Below are positions 37,946 to 63,383 of a DNA stretch of 64,000 bases, piece after piece. Each line of letters opens with the position of its first letter. Positions within the stretch are counted from its first letter, which is position 1. The translations under genes were made by a program, and so were the position numbers. The notes below the pieces were generated by a model. The model was not told the DNA's origin, searched no databases, and saw only the letters and a program-made list of their open reading frames with translations. This DNA comes from Tragulus kanchil (lineage: Eukaryota; Chordata; Mammalia; Artiodactyla; Tragulidae), in NCBI GenBank assembly GCA_022376925.1, contig JAIOJX010000032.1:116661979-116725978 (forward strand), read 5' to 3'.

Positions 37946-38009
37946 GCCGCCGCCACTGTGCCACCATTACATATATAAAATTAACTTTGATGAAATTTAA
38001 TTTCCTGGA

Positions 38010-38098
38010 TTTATTGAGTTGACCAAAAAGCCTTGTTCAGATTTTTCCAGCAGATGGTACAGAAAAACTCAAATGAACTTTTTGACCAGCCCAGTAGT
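38010..38098. mobile_element. Mariner-derived MITE (repeated at 39024-39117)
   Basis: An imperfect palindrome of about 85 bases: TTGAGTTGACCAAAAAG at one end and CTTTTTGACCAGCCCAGTA at the other, with a short spacer around TTTTTCCAGCAGATGG. This is the shape of ruminant non-autonomous mariner copies. Confidence 0.75.
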
Positions 38099-39425
38099 TC
38101 ACTTTCTAAATAAGCTAAAAATCTTAGTATAGAAGAGTTTCTTAAAACCTCTTTTTATGACTATGAATTGTTTACCTGATGTTGACTCTCATGTGTTCAT
38201 TCTTCAATTCATCAGGGACACCAAGCCACAGGTAGCTTTTCTCTTTTCTTATTTATTTTTTTGTTTTGTTTTTTTCCTTTTCATATTAAAAAATTCTTTA
38301 AGCACATAAATTAAAATGACATATTTGTTCGTTTATTTCTCTCAGTGGTAAAAATGAAGAGGTCATATAGATACAGCTATCTTTTAAGCCCCAGACTCAC
38401 CCCCTAACCAAATTTAAATTATCAAAGAGTATGCCACCACTGTTTTCCTGGTATCCCAGCTGGTAAAGAACCTGCCTGCATGGGCTTCCCCTGGTGGTCC
38501 AGTGGGTAAGGACACTGCCTTGCAGTGCAAGGGGCGCCAGTTCGATCCCTGGCCTGGGAAGATCCCACGTGCCGTGGAGCAGCTGGACCGATGTGTCCAA
38601 TTACCGAGCCGGAGCTCTGAAGCGCAAGCGCCCAGAGCCGGTGCTCTGCAACGACAGACGCCACCGTGATGGGAGGCCCACAGGAGCCAAAGAACGAAGA
38701 CGGATAAAAAATAGAGAAAATGAAAGATCAATAGAAGTGGCCCGCCCGCTCCCCTCCCTCCCCAACCCGACTCCGGACCCAAAAAAAAAAAAAAAAAAGA
38801 ACCTGCCTGCAACGCAGGAGACCCAGGTTCAATCCCTAGGTAGGGAAGATGCCCTGGAGGAGGGCATGGCAACCCACTCCAGTATTCTTGCCTAGAGAAT
38901 CCCATGGACAGAAGAGACTCATACAGTCCATGGGGTCACAAAGAGTCAGACACAACTTAGTGACCAAGCCGCCGCCACTGTGCCACCATTACATATATAA
39001 AATTAACTTTGATGAAATTTAATTTCCTGGATTTATTGAGTTGACCAAAAAAAGCCTTGTTCAGATTTTTCCAGCAGATGGTACAGAAAAACTCAAATGA
39101 ACTTTTTGACCAGCCCAGTAGTTCACTTTCTAAATAAGCTAAAAATCTTAGTATAGAAGAGTTTCTTAAAACCTCTTTTTATGACTATGAATTGTTTACC
39201 TGATGTTGACTCTCATGTGTTCATTCTTCAATTCATCAGGGACACCAAGCCACAGGTAGCTTTTCTCTTTTCTTATTTATTTTTTTGTTTTGTTTTTTTC
39301 CTTTTCATATTAAAAAAATTCTTTAAGCAAATAAATTACATTAGAGAAATAATGTTTAAGTGTTTGCCAATACTTAGTTGTTTATATGGTTACTCACATG
39401 ATGTTCTAAATTCTTATTACAGTGT

Positions 39426-39640
39426 GTTGTTGTTTAGTTGCTAAGTTGGGTCTGTCTCATTTGTCACCCTGTGGACTGTAGCTCGCCAGGCTCCTCCATC
39501 CATGGGATTTTCCAGGCAAGAATACTGGAGTAGGTTATCATTTCCTTCTCCAGAGGATCCTCCTGACCCAGGGATTGAATTTGTGTCTCCCACATTGGCA
39601 GACAGATTCTCTACCAGAGAGCCACCAGGGAAGCCCCATT
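39426..39640 (-). mobile_element. Bov-tA SINE
   Basis: Antisense; TTGTTTAGTTGCTAAGTTG, GGCAAGAATACTGGAGTAGG, GAGAGCCACCAGGGAAGCCC. Confidence 0.85.
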
Positions 39641-39644
39641 TAGT

Positions 39645-39762
39645 CACTAAGTTATGTCCAACTCTTTTTGACCCCATGCACTGTGGCCCACAAAATTCTT
39701 CCTATGGGATTTCTCAGGTGAGAATGCTGGACACGGTTGCCATTTTCTTCTCCATATTAGAG
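39645..39762 (-). mobile_element. Bov-tA SINE, truncated
   Basis: A second, diverged antisense Bov-tA head (TTAGTCACTAAGTTATGTCC ... GACACGGTTGCCATTTTC) abutting the previous one. Confidence 0.65.
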
Positions 39763-40117
39763 TGAAGCCTTTACCTTTTAATGAAAGTCTTACTTTTTCC
39801 ATTTGGCAAGCTCATTTTTTCAAATCAAGACCACCATAAGATTCAGACTAATAATTTCTTCAAATTATTATATTTCTTTTACAAATCAAGGCAAATTTGT
39901 CAGTGACACTGGATTTAAGAGGCTTGTGCCCTTTGTTTTGTACACATCTATGAAAGTGGACAGGCCCTCAGTCCTAAATCAAAGGTAATTTCTCAATTTC
40001 TCCAATGGTTTAACTGGAAAGAAACCAGCTCTCTTTTACCCTGGGGCTGAACTCACACCAGATACTTCCTGAACATGCCTTGCTTCTGAATCAGAAAACC
40101 CACTCCCTAAAACTATC

Positions 40118-40527
40118 TTGGTTGCTCAGTGGTTAAAACTCCAAGTTTCGGGGGCTTCCCTAGTGGTCCAGTGGATGGATAGTCTGCCTTGCAGTGCAGG
40201 TGGCACTGGTTCAATCTCTGGTCCAAGAAGATCTCACGTGCTGTGGTGCAGCTGGACAGCTGTGTACAATTACGAGCTGGTGCTCTGGAGTGCATACGTG
40301 CAGAGCCTGTGCTCTGCAACAAGAAAGGCCACTGCAATGGGACACCCACACAGGCCAAAGAATAAAGATGGATGAAAATAAATAAATAAAAAACCAATAA
40401 AAGAGGTAAAAAAATTAAAAAAAAAAAAAACCCTCCTAGTTTCAGGTTTCTACTGCAGGCGTCATAGGCTTCATCCCCGGTCAGGAAACTAAGGTCTCAC
40501 ATAACATGCAGTGAGGTCAAAAAACGA
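40118..40527 (+). mobile_element. CHR-1 SINE split by a tail type 1 SINE (repeated at 41267-41680)
   Basis: The outer element is GGTTGCTCAGTGGTTAAAAC to GCAGTGAGGTCAAAAAACG. The inner element (40150-40431) runs from GGGGGCTTCCCTAGTGGTCC to AACCAATAAAAGAGGT plus A's. Confidence 0.82.
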
Positions 40528-40711
40528 AAGAAAACCAGTGACTCCTGAGGGCCCAGAATTTTCTTGGATGGCACTTCGTCATTTCTCTACTCTCACAAAG
40601 GGTAAAAAGCCACTGTAAAAACACTAAACTGTCTATCCACAGGAATAGATCTGAATATGTAAGGTCCAGTGAGAAAAGGTGAATTTCAGAATAAGTGCTG
40701 AGTAAGGCTAT

Positions 40712-40853
40712 GCATGGGTTTCTCTGGTGGATCAAGACAGTAAAGAACTGCCTGCAATGCAGGAGACCCAGCTGCAATCCCCGGGTCGGGAAGATCCCCT
40801 GTAGAAAGGAATGGCAACTCACTCCAGTATTCTTGCCTGAAAATCCCCTACAG
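40712..40853 (+). mobile_element. Bov-tA SINE (longer copy at 41861-42070)
   Basis: GGGTTTCTCTGGTGGATCAA head. The D10 copy 2 continues into the normal 3' half (GGGCTACAGTCCCTGCATGG ... CAACTGAGTGAGTAAGC), which copy 1 lacks because of the junction. Confidence 0.82.
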
Positions 40854-42070
40854 AGGGATTTCTCAGGTGAGAATGCTGGACACGGTTGCCATTTTCTTCT
40901 CCATATTAGAGTGAAGCCTTTACCTTTTAATGAAAGTCTTACTTTTTCCATTTGGCAAGCTCATTTTTTCAAATCAAGACCACCATAAGATTCAGACTAA
41001 TAATTTCTTCAAATTATTATATTTCTTTTACAAATCAAGGCAAATTTGTCAGTGACACTGGATTTAAGAGGCTTGTGCCCTTTGTTTTGTACACATCTAT
41101 GAAAGTGGACAGGCCCTCAGTCCTAAATCAAAGGTAATTTCTCAATTTCTCCAATGGTTTAACTGGAAAGAAACCAGCTCTCTTTTACCCTGGGGCTGAA
41201 CTCACACCAGATACTTCCTGAACATGCCTTGCTTCTGAATCAGAAAACCCACTCCCTAAAACTATCTTGGTTGCTCAGTGGTTAAAACTCCAAGTTTCGG
41301 GGGCTTCCCTAGTGGTCCAGTGGATGGATAGTCTGCCTTGCAGTGCAGGTGGCACTGGTTCAATCTCTGGTCCAAGAAGATCTCACGTGCTGTGGTGCAG
41401 CTGGACAGCTGTGTACAATTACGAGCTGGTGCTCTGGAGTGCATACGTGCAGAGCCTGTGCTCTGCAACAAGAAAGGCCACTGCAATGGGACACCCACAC
41501 AGGCCAAAGAATAAAGATGGATGAAAATAAATAAATAAAAAACCAATAAAAGAGGTAAAAAAATTAAAAAAAAAAAAAAAAACCCTCCTAGTTTCAGGTT
41601 TCTACTGCAGGCGTCATAGGCTTCATCCCCGGTCAGGAAACTAAGGTCTCACATAACATGCAGTGAGGTCAAAAAACGAAAGAAAACCAGTGACTCCTGA
41701 GGGCCCAGAATTTTCTTGGATGGCACTTCGTCATTTCTCTACTCTCACAAAGGGTAAAAAGCCACTGTAAAAACACTAAACTGTCTATCCACAGGAATAG
41801 ATCTGAATATGTAAGGTCCAGTGAGAAAAGGTGAATTTCAGAATAAGTGCTGAGTAAGGCTATGCATGGGTTTCTCTGGTGGATCAAGACAGTAAAGAAC
41901 TGCCTGCAATGCAGGAGACCCAGCTGCAATCCCCGGGTCGGGAAGATCCCCTGTAGAAAGGAATGGCAACTCACTCCAGTATTCTTGCCTGAAAAATCCC
42001 CCCTACAGAGGAGCATGGTGGGCTACAGTCCCTGCATGGGGTCGCAGAGTCAAACACAACTGAGTGAGTA

Positions 42071-42666
42071 AGCACAGAACACGGTGTCATGCATGAGTCT
42101 ACAAGCACATAGAAACACTATACTTTGTCCTTTACATATGTGAAATGATAAGAAACAGAACAGTGAGTGATTGGGCATGAAGGGGTCTCAGTGAGAAAAC
42201 GGTCTGTATTATAAACTGATCGCAGGAGACCACCAGCCTCTGAGTGAGCAGAGAGCAAGCCAACTGGAGATGTTCAAGAGGACAGGCCTTCTAGAGATAC
42301 TAGAAGATGCCAGAATCTGGGAGGTGACCCAAGGAGCCGGTAGGGCTCCTTCTGCTCCTCTTGCATCCCCTCTCAAGCCACGTCGGGGCATGGGTGAAAG
42401 GAAGAGAGCTGTTGGCTTTAAAAATGCTAACCATTTATAGACTTCGGGCAGGTCTATGAATGGCTAGTGCCACGTGGCTTGTTATTGACACAGGAGCCAC
42501 AGTCGGTGGGAACCAGACGCAGACCTGAAGAGGAGTGGCAAGAGGGTCAGAGTCATTTTTGTGATCCCAGATGTGTATCACTCCGCTGGGATGAAACAGT
42601 CTCCGTGACGCTCGGGGGTGGGGGAGGGGGGTTGGAAAGGATTTCTGGGTGATCTCATCAAGTCCA
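42071..42666. other. Unassigned DNA upstream of KLF18 copy B
   Basis: No repeat or gene recognised. GC content is higher than in the flanks, with a G-run at 42615-42632. It may hold distal regulatory sequence of the downstream gene, but nothing specific can be shown. Confidence 0.3.
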
Positions 42667-43153
42667 GGATTTCACCCTGGAAGTACTTCTGATTCTGCTT
42701 ACAGCCAAGAAATGGAATCTACAGAACTCAGTGGCTGATTGGATCCTGGATTGACACCTCTGATGTGTTTAGGGAGCCGGATTACCAACACTAAATCCTT
42801 TGAGTTCAAATCTAGAACCTATGGCTGATTCTCTGTGTGACCTCCACAAACTGGTAACCCCTCTGAGCCTCACTTTCTGCATCCTATGCTGACGATTATA
42901 AATTCCACCTCATAGGACTGTGGTGAGGATGAAATGGGCTAATTGTGCAAATAATTTCCCCCACAGTGTTTGAAAACCTGGTAAACAACTGTAAAGGCAT
43001 CCCGAAGTGCCTAGTGGGTAACCTAATCAGGTAGGTAACCTGATAGGTCGAGTATTCCCAGATGACTGGCTTTTGTGGACTGGGATCCGCCCAGCAGGGC
43101 GTGGCCAATTGAAGAATGTGGGCCTGGGGCCCCAGTGCATCCGTCTTAACTTC

Positions 43154-43160
43154 TATAAAA
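43154..43160 (+). promoter_or_regulatory. TATA box of KLF18 copy B (repeated at 44244-44250)
   Basis: TATAAAA within TTCTATAAAAGGGCC, 74 bases before the start codon of exon 1. Transcription would be expected to begin about 30 bases downstream, giving a 5' UTR near 45-50 bases. No CpG island is visible; a TATA-type, tissue-restricted promoter fits. Confidence 0.6.
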
Positions 43161-43233
43161 GGGCCAAGTGCTTGGACCAGCAGCCCAGTCCTGATAACTC
43201 TCGGATCACGACGCTTCGGTCCCTGAGCGCACG

Positions 43234-43248
43234 ATGGATCCACTGATG
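43234..43248 (+). CDS. KLF18: KLF18 copy B exon 1, first of two assembled copies
   Basis: ATG followed by four codons (MDPLM) and then a consensus donor GTGAGT at 43249. The exon ends in phase 0, matching the phase 0 acceptors of exons 2 to 4. The start is chosen because it follows the TATA box at the right distance and because the next exon opens in frame with no upstream stop. This copy lies in D11 copy 1; the equivalent at 44324 is nearer to exon 2. Only one is likely to be real. Confidence 0.65.
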
Positions 43249-44323
43249 GTGAGTCTGCACCTGCTGAACCAAGGGGCCAAAGTCTGCGGGCCGAGGTGGA
43301 AGGTCAGCAACTCCAAGGTGGACTGTCATGAGTCCTAGCCGGGGTACCCTCTTTGGGAAATAGAAATGGATCATTTCTTCGGGGCTCTGTTGACCGGTGC
43401 TGCTGCGAGCATGCACTGCCCAGATGGTGTCCTTGTGTAGACAGTCCCGTTCCTTCAGGGTGGGCAGTGCTGAGACCTATCTAGTTGGCTCCAGTCCCTG
43501 AAGACCCCTTGGGGGCAAGGCTGCTGCCTGGATGGTCTCCTGAGGCTCCAGATCACTCTGGTTCAGAGTGGCTGCAACCTCTGTGGAAAGGACAGAAGCA
43601 TGTGCAAAATGTGTGACCATGTGTTGGAGGGGCTTGAGTGGGTGGATTCTTTGGGGTCCTTGGGGAGCACAGATTTCTCCTTTCCTTGAAAAAATTGTAT
43701 TTTACCCAGATTTATTGAGGTATAATTCAGACCAAAGGTAATCTGGCTTGAGCTATGGATTTCACCCTGGAAGTACTTCTGATTCTGCTTACAGCCAAGA
43801 AATGGAATCTACAGAACTCAGTGGCTGATTGGATCCTGGATTGACACCTCTGATGTGTTTAGGGAGCCGGATTACCAACACTAAATCCTTTGAGTTCAAA
43901 TCTAGAACCTATGGCTGATTCTCTGTGTGACCTCCACAAACTGGTAACCCCTCTGAGCCTCACTTTCTGCATCCTATGCTGACGATTATAAATTCCACCT
44001 CATAGGACTGTGGTGAGGATGAAATGGGCTAATTGTGCAAATAATTTCCCCCACAGTGTTTGAAAACCTGGTAAACAACTGTAAAGGCATCCCGAAGTGC
44101 CTAGTGGGTAACCTAATCAGGTAGGTAACCTGATAGGTCGAGTATTCCCAGATGACTGGCTTTTGTGGACTGGGATCCGCCCAGCAGGGCGTGGCCAATT
44201 GAAGAATGTGGGCCTGGGGCCCCAGTGCATCCGTCTTAACTTCTATAAAAGGGCCAAGTGCTTGGACCAGCAGCCCAGTCCTGATAACTCTCGGATCACG
44301 ACGCTTCGGTCCCTGAGCGCACG

Positions 44324-58532
<14,209 letters not shown>

Positions 58533-59030
58533 ATATCTCCCATGGTGACAAACCCATCAGCTTTTGAGGAAATGAGTTGAACTGAAAGACTCCCTGCTAA
58601 AATTTTGCTTGGCACATAACACTTTGCCATCCCATAGCAGATGCTTAATATTAGTTGTAAATGTTAAGGTTTTAATTTTTTTTTTTCTGAAACATGTAAG
58701 AGTATGTGTATGTACTTCAGCAAAATCAGAAGCACTGTGCATTCACTTTCCTATACGAGGTGGATGTTCTCGTCAGTGCGCTGTGAATCCTTATAGATCG
58801 CTATCTGTGCACTTATTTCTATTGTGTACATATAAAGATGTTTATATGTAGACAACTGTAATGTATGCATAGTTCAAATGTGTAACAATGCAGCACTTTA
58901 TCTCATATTTTTTTTTTTGGAGGTCCATTTCTATAGAGTTAAGCCGAGGGGGTCACTTGGTCACTTCGGTGTCAAGTGGTCTCAGATTAAACGAAGCTCA
59001 TTTGGATGAATTTAATCTATTAAAAAATTG
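58533..59030 (+). other. 3' UTR of KLF18 copy B
   Basis: Aligns to 99-600 along its length. Contains ATTAAA at 59019-59024, in the same place as in copy A. Confidence 0.6.
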
Positions 59031-59183
59031 GACCTCCCATCTTGACTGTTTTTCTCTTAGGTAAAGTGTCTCTTTTTCCCCTCTATCCTCTCCAAATGTT
59101 GTCGAGATACAAGGGGTAGTGGTGTGGGGATCAAGTGTTGGTGGCCAGGAGAAAGACGTTTCCTTTCATAACAGGATCCAGTG

Positions 59184-59385
59184 GTTAGGAATCTGCCTTG
59201 CCGTGCTGGGACATGGGTTCAGTCCATGGTCTGGGAAGATCCCACATGCCATGAAGCAATAAAGCCTGCCTGCCACAACTAAGAGAGTCTGTGCGAAACA
59301 GGGACAATCCCACATGATGCGATGAAAAATTACTACTGAGGCCCCATGCAGCCCAATAAATATTTTCTTAAAAAATAAAAGCAGA
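59184..59385 (+). mobile_element. CHR-type SINE (repeated at 60269-60470)
   Basis: GGATCCAGTGGTTAGGAATC ... GGGTTCAGTCCATGGTCTGG head, then CCCAATAAATATTTTC tail. Diverged. Confidence 0.7.
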
Positions 59386-59389
59386 CAAA

Positions 59390-59577
59390 CTGCAAGGACC
59401 TACTGTATAGCATGGGAAGTATATTCAATACCTTGTAATAACCTAAATGGAAAATAATCTGAAAAGAAATATATAGAGAGAATAGACAGATAAACATATA
59501 GATATCTGAATTATTTTGCTGTACAGCAGAAATGAACACATTGTAAGCCAACTTCAATTTAAAAAAATAAAACACCA
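59390..59577 (+). mobile_element. L1M 3' UTR fragment (repeated at 60475-60662)
   Basis: GGACCTACTGTATAGCATGG ... GCTGTACAGCAGAAATGAAC, a standard L1 3' UTR end with an A-rich tail. Confidence 0.7.
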
Positions 59578-59579
59578 AG

Positions 59580-60137
59580 AAGTGCAATTCGCCTTCACAT
59601 CCCTGTTGAACTTTGACCTTGGCTAGGGCTTCCTGGCCCTTTTGGGGACAGAGGCATCTTAGCATGGCCCACAGTCTTGTTAATTTTTTCTTTTGAACGT
59701 CAAGAGGTCCAGGTAATAAGAATGGCAATACTCTTCATCTCCAGGGTCCACAGGAGTCTCCCCCCTCACAACCCCACCCCCCATCAGATGACCCATGCCC
59801 AGCACTTGGTCCTAGTATCCTTTGAGACTGCCAGCCAAGAATCAAGTTCAGAGGGCTTTCTGGCAATATCTTAGCCCAGGTTTCCCAGGAGAGGGCACCA
59901 GCTCATTACTCTTAAGACCTGCTCTCACCGTCAGTCTTTGCTACTTTGCCTGTGGCCACTTTTTCCGTATCTTGGAATTTGTTAGTTAGGGCTTCAGCTT
60001 TGTTTGTCATGGACCAACTGACCAGGGCCAATTCGAGCAGCACCTCCAAGCCTGGAAACTAGAGTCTAGCTAAGTCTTACCGTCTACTGTCCTGAATCCC
60101 TTATGGTAGGTCCACTTGGGACCACAAGAATGGTTAG
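59580..60137. other. Flank of copy B, no gene seen (repeated at 60665-61222)
   Basis: Unique-looking sequence without a supported gene. Confidence 0.35.
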
Positions 60138-61442
60138 CTCATTTGGATGAATTTAAAAATTGGACCTTTTTTTTTTTTTTTTGGGTGCGAGATACAAGGG
60201 GTAGTGGTGTGGGGATCAAGTGTTGGTGGCCAGGAGAAAGACGTTTCCTTTCATAACAGGATCCAGTGGTTAGGAATCTGCCTTGCCGTGCTGGGACATG
60301 GGTTCAGTCCATGGTCTGGGAAGATCCCACATGCCATGAAGCAATAAAGCCTGCCTGCCACAACTAAGAGAGTCTGTGCGAAACAGGGACAATCCCACAT
60401 GATGCGATGAAAAATTACTACTGAGGCCCCATGCAGCCCAATAAATATTTTCTTAAAAAATAAAAGCAGACAAACTGCAAGGACCTACTGTATAGCATGG
60501 GAAGTATATTCAATACCTTGTAATAACCTAAATGGAAAATAATCTGAAAAGAAATATATAGAGAGAATAGACAGATAAACATATAGATATCTGAATTATT
60601 TTGCTGTACAGCAGAAATGAACACATTGTAAGCCAACTTCAATTTAAAAAAATAAAACACCAAGAAGTGCAATTCGCCTTCACATCCCTGTTGAACTTTG
60701 ACCTTGGCTAGGGCTTCCTGGCCCTTTTGGGGACAGAGGCATCTTAGCATGGCCCACAGTCTTGTTAATTTTTTCTTTTGAACGTCAAGAGGTCCAGGTA
60801 ATAAGAATGGCAATACTCTTCATCTCCAGGGTCCACAGGAGTCTCCCCCCTCACAACCCCACCCCCCATCAGATGACCCATGCCCAGCACTTGGTCCTAG
60901 TATCCTTTGAGACTGCCAGCCAAGAATCAAGTTCAGAGGGCTTTCTGGCAATATCTTAGCCCAGGTTTCCCAGGAGAGGGCGCCAGCTCATTACTCTTAA
61001 GACCTGCTCTCACCGTCAGTCTTTGCTACTTTGCCTGTGGCCACTTTTTCCGTATCTTGGAATTTGTTAGTTAGGGCTTCAGCTTTGTTTGTCATGGACC
61101 AACTGACCAGGGCCAATTCGAGCAGCACCTCCAAGCCTGGAAACTAGAGTCTAGCTAAGTCTTACCGTCTACTGTCCTGAATCCCTTATGGTAGGTCCAC
61201 TTGGGACCACAAGAATGGTTAGCAGAGAGGCTCTAGCCTCTGCAAGCGTGGTCCAAAGAAGGAACTTGTCAAGGATGGATCAAACCTGGGGGAGCCAAGT
61301 AGCACCCAGTATGATAAGGAGGTCTCAGATGGTTGTGCCCTCTCTTCCCCATCTTCCTTATCCTTCTCAGCCCAAGTGGGCACTTTGAAAGAAAGATCTG
61401 TAGCAATGCACCCCGCAAGCAGACTCTCCATCACACAGTTTA

Positions 61443-61576
61443 TTTATTTTGGCTGCAGAGTGACCTTAGCATGGCCCACTAATACAGGGTTTTAGTTCCC
61501 CTACCAGGGATTGAACCTGTGCCCCCTGCAGTGGAAGCACAGAACCCTAACCACTGGGCAGCCAGGGTAAGTCCTT
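61443..61576 (-). mobile_element. CHR-1-type SINE (repeated at 62602-62738)
   Basis: Antisense; TTTATTTTGGCTGCAGAGTG, CAGGGATTGAACCTGTGCC, ACTGGGCAGCCAGGGTAAGT. It sits in a block otherwise paralogous to the copy A flank, where it is absent. Confidence 0.75.
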
Positions 61577-61736
61577 CCACCATGAAGTTTCACAAGATGA
61601 TATTTATCATGCAGGTAGCAAACTAAGTCTCTAGCTCTCTTTGAACTACTGGAGGAAGTGACCCTGAAGGACTCTATACTCTGACAGAAAGCATGAGTCT
61701 TGGGTTTTTGGTTTTGTTTTTGTTTTTTTTTTTTCT

Positions 61737-61850
61737 TGGCAACCTGCTCCAGTATTCTTGCCTGGAAAATTCCATGGACAGAGAAACCTGGAAGTCCATG
61801 GGGTCACAGAAGAATTGCATATGACTGAGCACATGCACACACACACACTA
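61737..61850 (+). mobile_element. Bov-tA 3' half with CA tract (repeated at 62897-63010)
   Basis: GCAACCTGCTCCAGTATTCT ... GGGGTCACAGAAGAATTGCA, then a short (CA)n. Absent from the copy A flank. Confidence 0.75.
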
Positions 61851-63383
61851 ATACACGAGTCTCAAAACACACACTGGGTTGCAAGGCTTCTTTTGGCACC
61901 AAGGATCTGCTTGGACCCAATAATCGTCACTGCACACATTGGGCAGTATCTCTGACAGTGGTTGGTCCTGCTGCTGCAGAACTAGGAGCAGGGGCTGGGG
62001 AACTGCTTACCTCGCTTTCCCAGAGTCCCTCTGTCAGATTGCTAATTTAACCCACAGGGAAATAGACAGGGAGCTGAAGACCAGTGGTTCCTCTCAGAAC
62101 TAAACGTTCACTCGTGCTCCCAAGGCCCACTTGCAGGGTTGTAGAAGTGCCCATGGAACCCTCAGGCTTTTTATTCTTCCAGAAAGGTTTAGGGTTCAAT
62201 CAGCCACCCTGCTGGTTGCATCAATTTGTTAGTTAGGGCTTCAGCTTTGTTTGTCATGGACCAACTGACCAGGGCCAATTCGAGCAGCACCTCCAAGCCT
62301 GGAAACTAGAGTCTAGCTAAGTCTTACCGTCTACTGTCCTGAATCCCTTATGGTAGGTCCACTTGGGACCACAAGAATGGTTAGCAGAGAGGCTCTAGCC
62401 TCTGCAAGCGTGGTCCAAAGAAGGAACTTGTCAAGGATGGATCAAACCTGGGGGAGCCAAGTAGCACCCAGTATGATAAGGAGGTCTCAGATGGTTGTGC
62501 CCTCTCTTCCCCATCTTCCTTATCCTTCTCAGCCCAAGTGGGCACTTTGAAAGAAAGATCTGTAGCAATGCACCCAAGCAGACTCTCCATCACACAGTTT
62601 ATTTATTTTGGCTGCAGAGTGACCTTAGCATGGCCCACTAATACAGGGTTTTAGTTCCCCTACCAGGGATTGAACCTGTGCCCCCTGCAGTGGAAGCACA
62701 GAACCCTAACCACTGGGCAGCCAGGGTAAGTCCTTCCACCATGAAGTTTCACAAGATGATATTTATCATGCAGGTAGCAAACTAAGTCTCTAGCTCTCTT
62801 TGAACTACTGGAGGAAGTGACCCTGAAGGACTCTATACTCTGACAGAAAGCATGAGTCTTGGGTTTTTGGTTTTGTTTTTGTTTTTTTTTTTTTCTTGGC
62901 AACCTGCTCCAGTATTCTTGCCTGGAAAATTCCATGGACAGAGAAACCTGGAAGTCCATGGGGTCACAGAAGAATTGCATATGACTGAGCACATGCACAC
63001 ACACACACTAATACACGAGTCTCAAAACACACACTGGGTTGCAAGGCTTCTTTTGGCACCAAGGATCTGCTTGGACCCAATAATCGTCACTGCACACATT
63101 GGGCAGTATCTCTGACAGTGGTTGGTCCTGCTGCTGCAGAACTAGGAGCAGGGGCTGGGGAACTGCTTACCTCGCTTTCCCAGAGTCCCTCTGTCAGATT
63201 GCTAATTTAACCCACAGGGAAATAGACAGGGAGCTGAAGACCAGTGGTTCCTCTCAGAACTAAACGTTCACTCGTGCTCCCAAGGCCCACTTGCAGGGTT
63301 GTAGAAGTGCCCATGGAACCCTCAGGCTTTTTATTCTTCCAGAAAGGTTTAGGGTTCAATCAGCCACCCTGCTGGTTGCATCA

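Larger units (their letters stand above)
37290..39329. repeat. Direct tandem duplication D9 (37290-38303 / 38304-39329)
   Basis: Offset 1014. The copies differ mainly in homopolymers (A-run of the SINE tail 10 versus 18; AAAAAG versus AAAAAAAG in the mariner MITE). Confidence 0.92.
39706..42010. repeat. Direct tandem duplication D10 (39706-40854 / 40855-42010)
   Basis: Offset 1149. Junction errors occur at the end of copy 1 (GAAAATCCCC versus GAAAAATCCCCCC). Contains a nested SINE and a Bov-tA per copy. Confidence 0.92.
58998..61222. repeat. Direct tandem duplication D17 (58998-60137 / 60138-61222)
   Basis: Core offset 1085. The second copy begins with a shortened version of 58998-59102, including a T-run of 17 at the join. 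Confidence 0.9.
61061..63383. repeat. Direct tandem duplication D18 (61061-62222 / 62223-63383)
   Basis: Offset 1162, with a three-base difference (GCACCCCGCAAGC versus GCACCCAAGC). Overlaps D17, so 59976-60137 occurs three times. Confidence 0.92.

Noticed and set aside
43153..43416. Minus-strand frame of 87 codons over the KLF18 promoter and exon 1
   Set aside because: Antisense to a supported promoter and exon; no independent signal.
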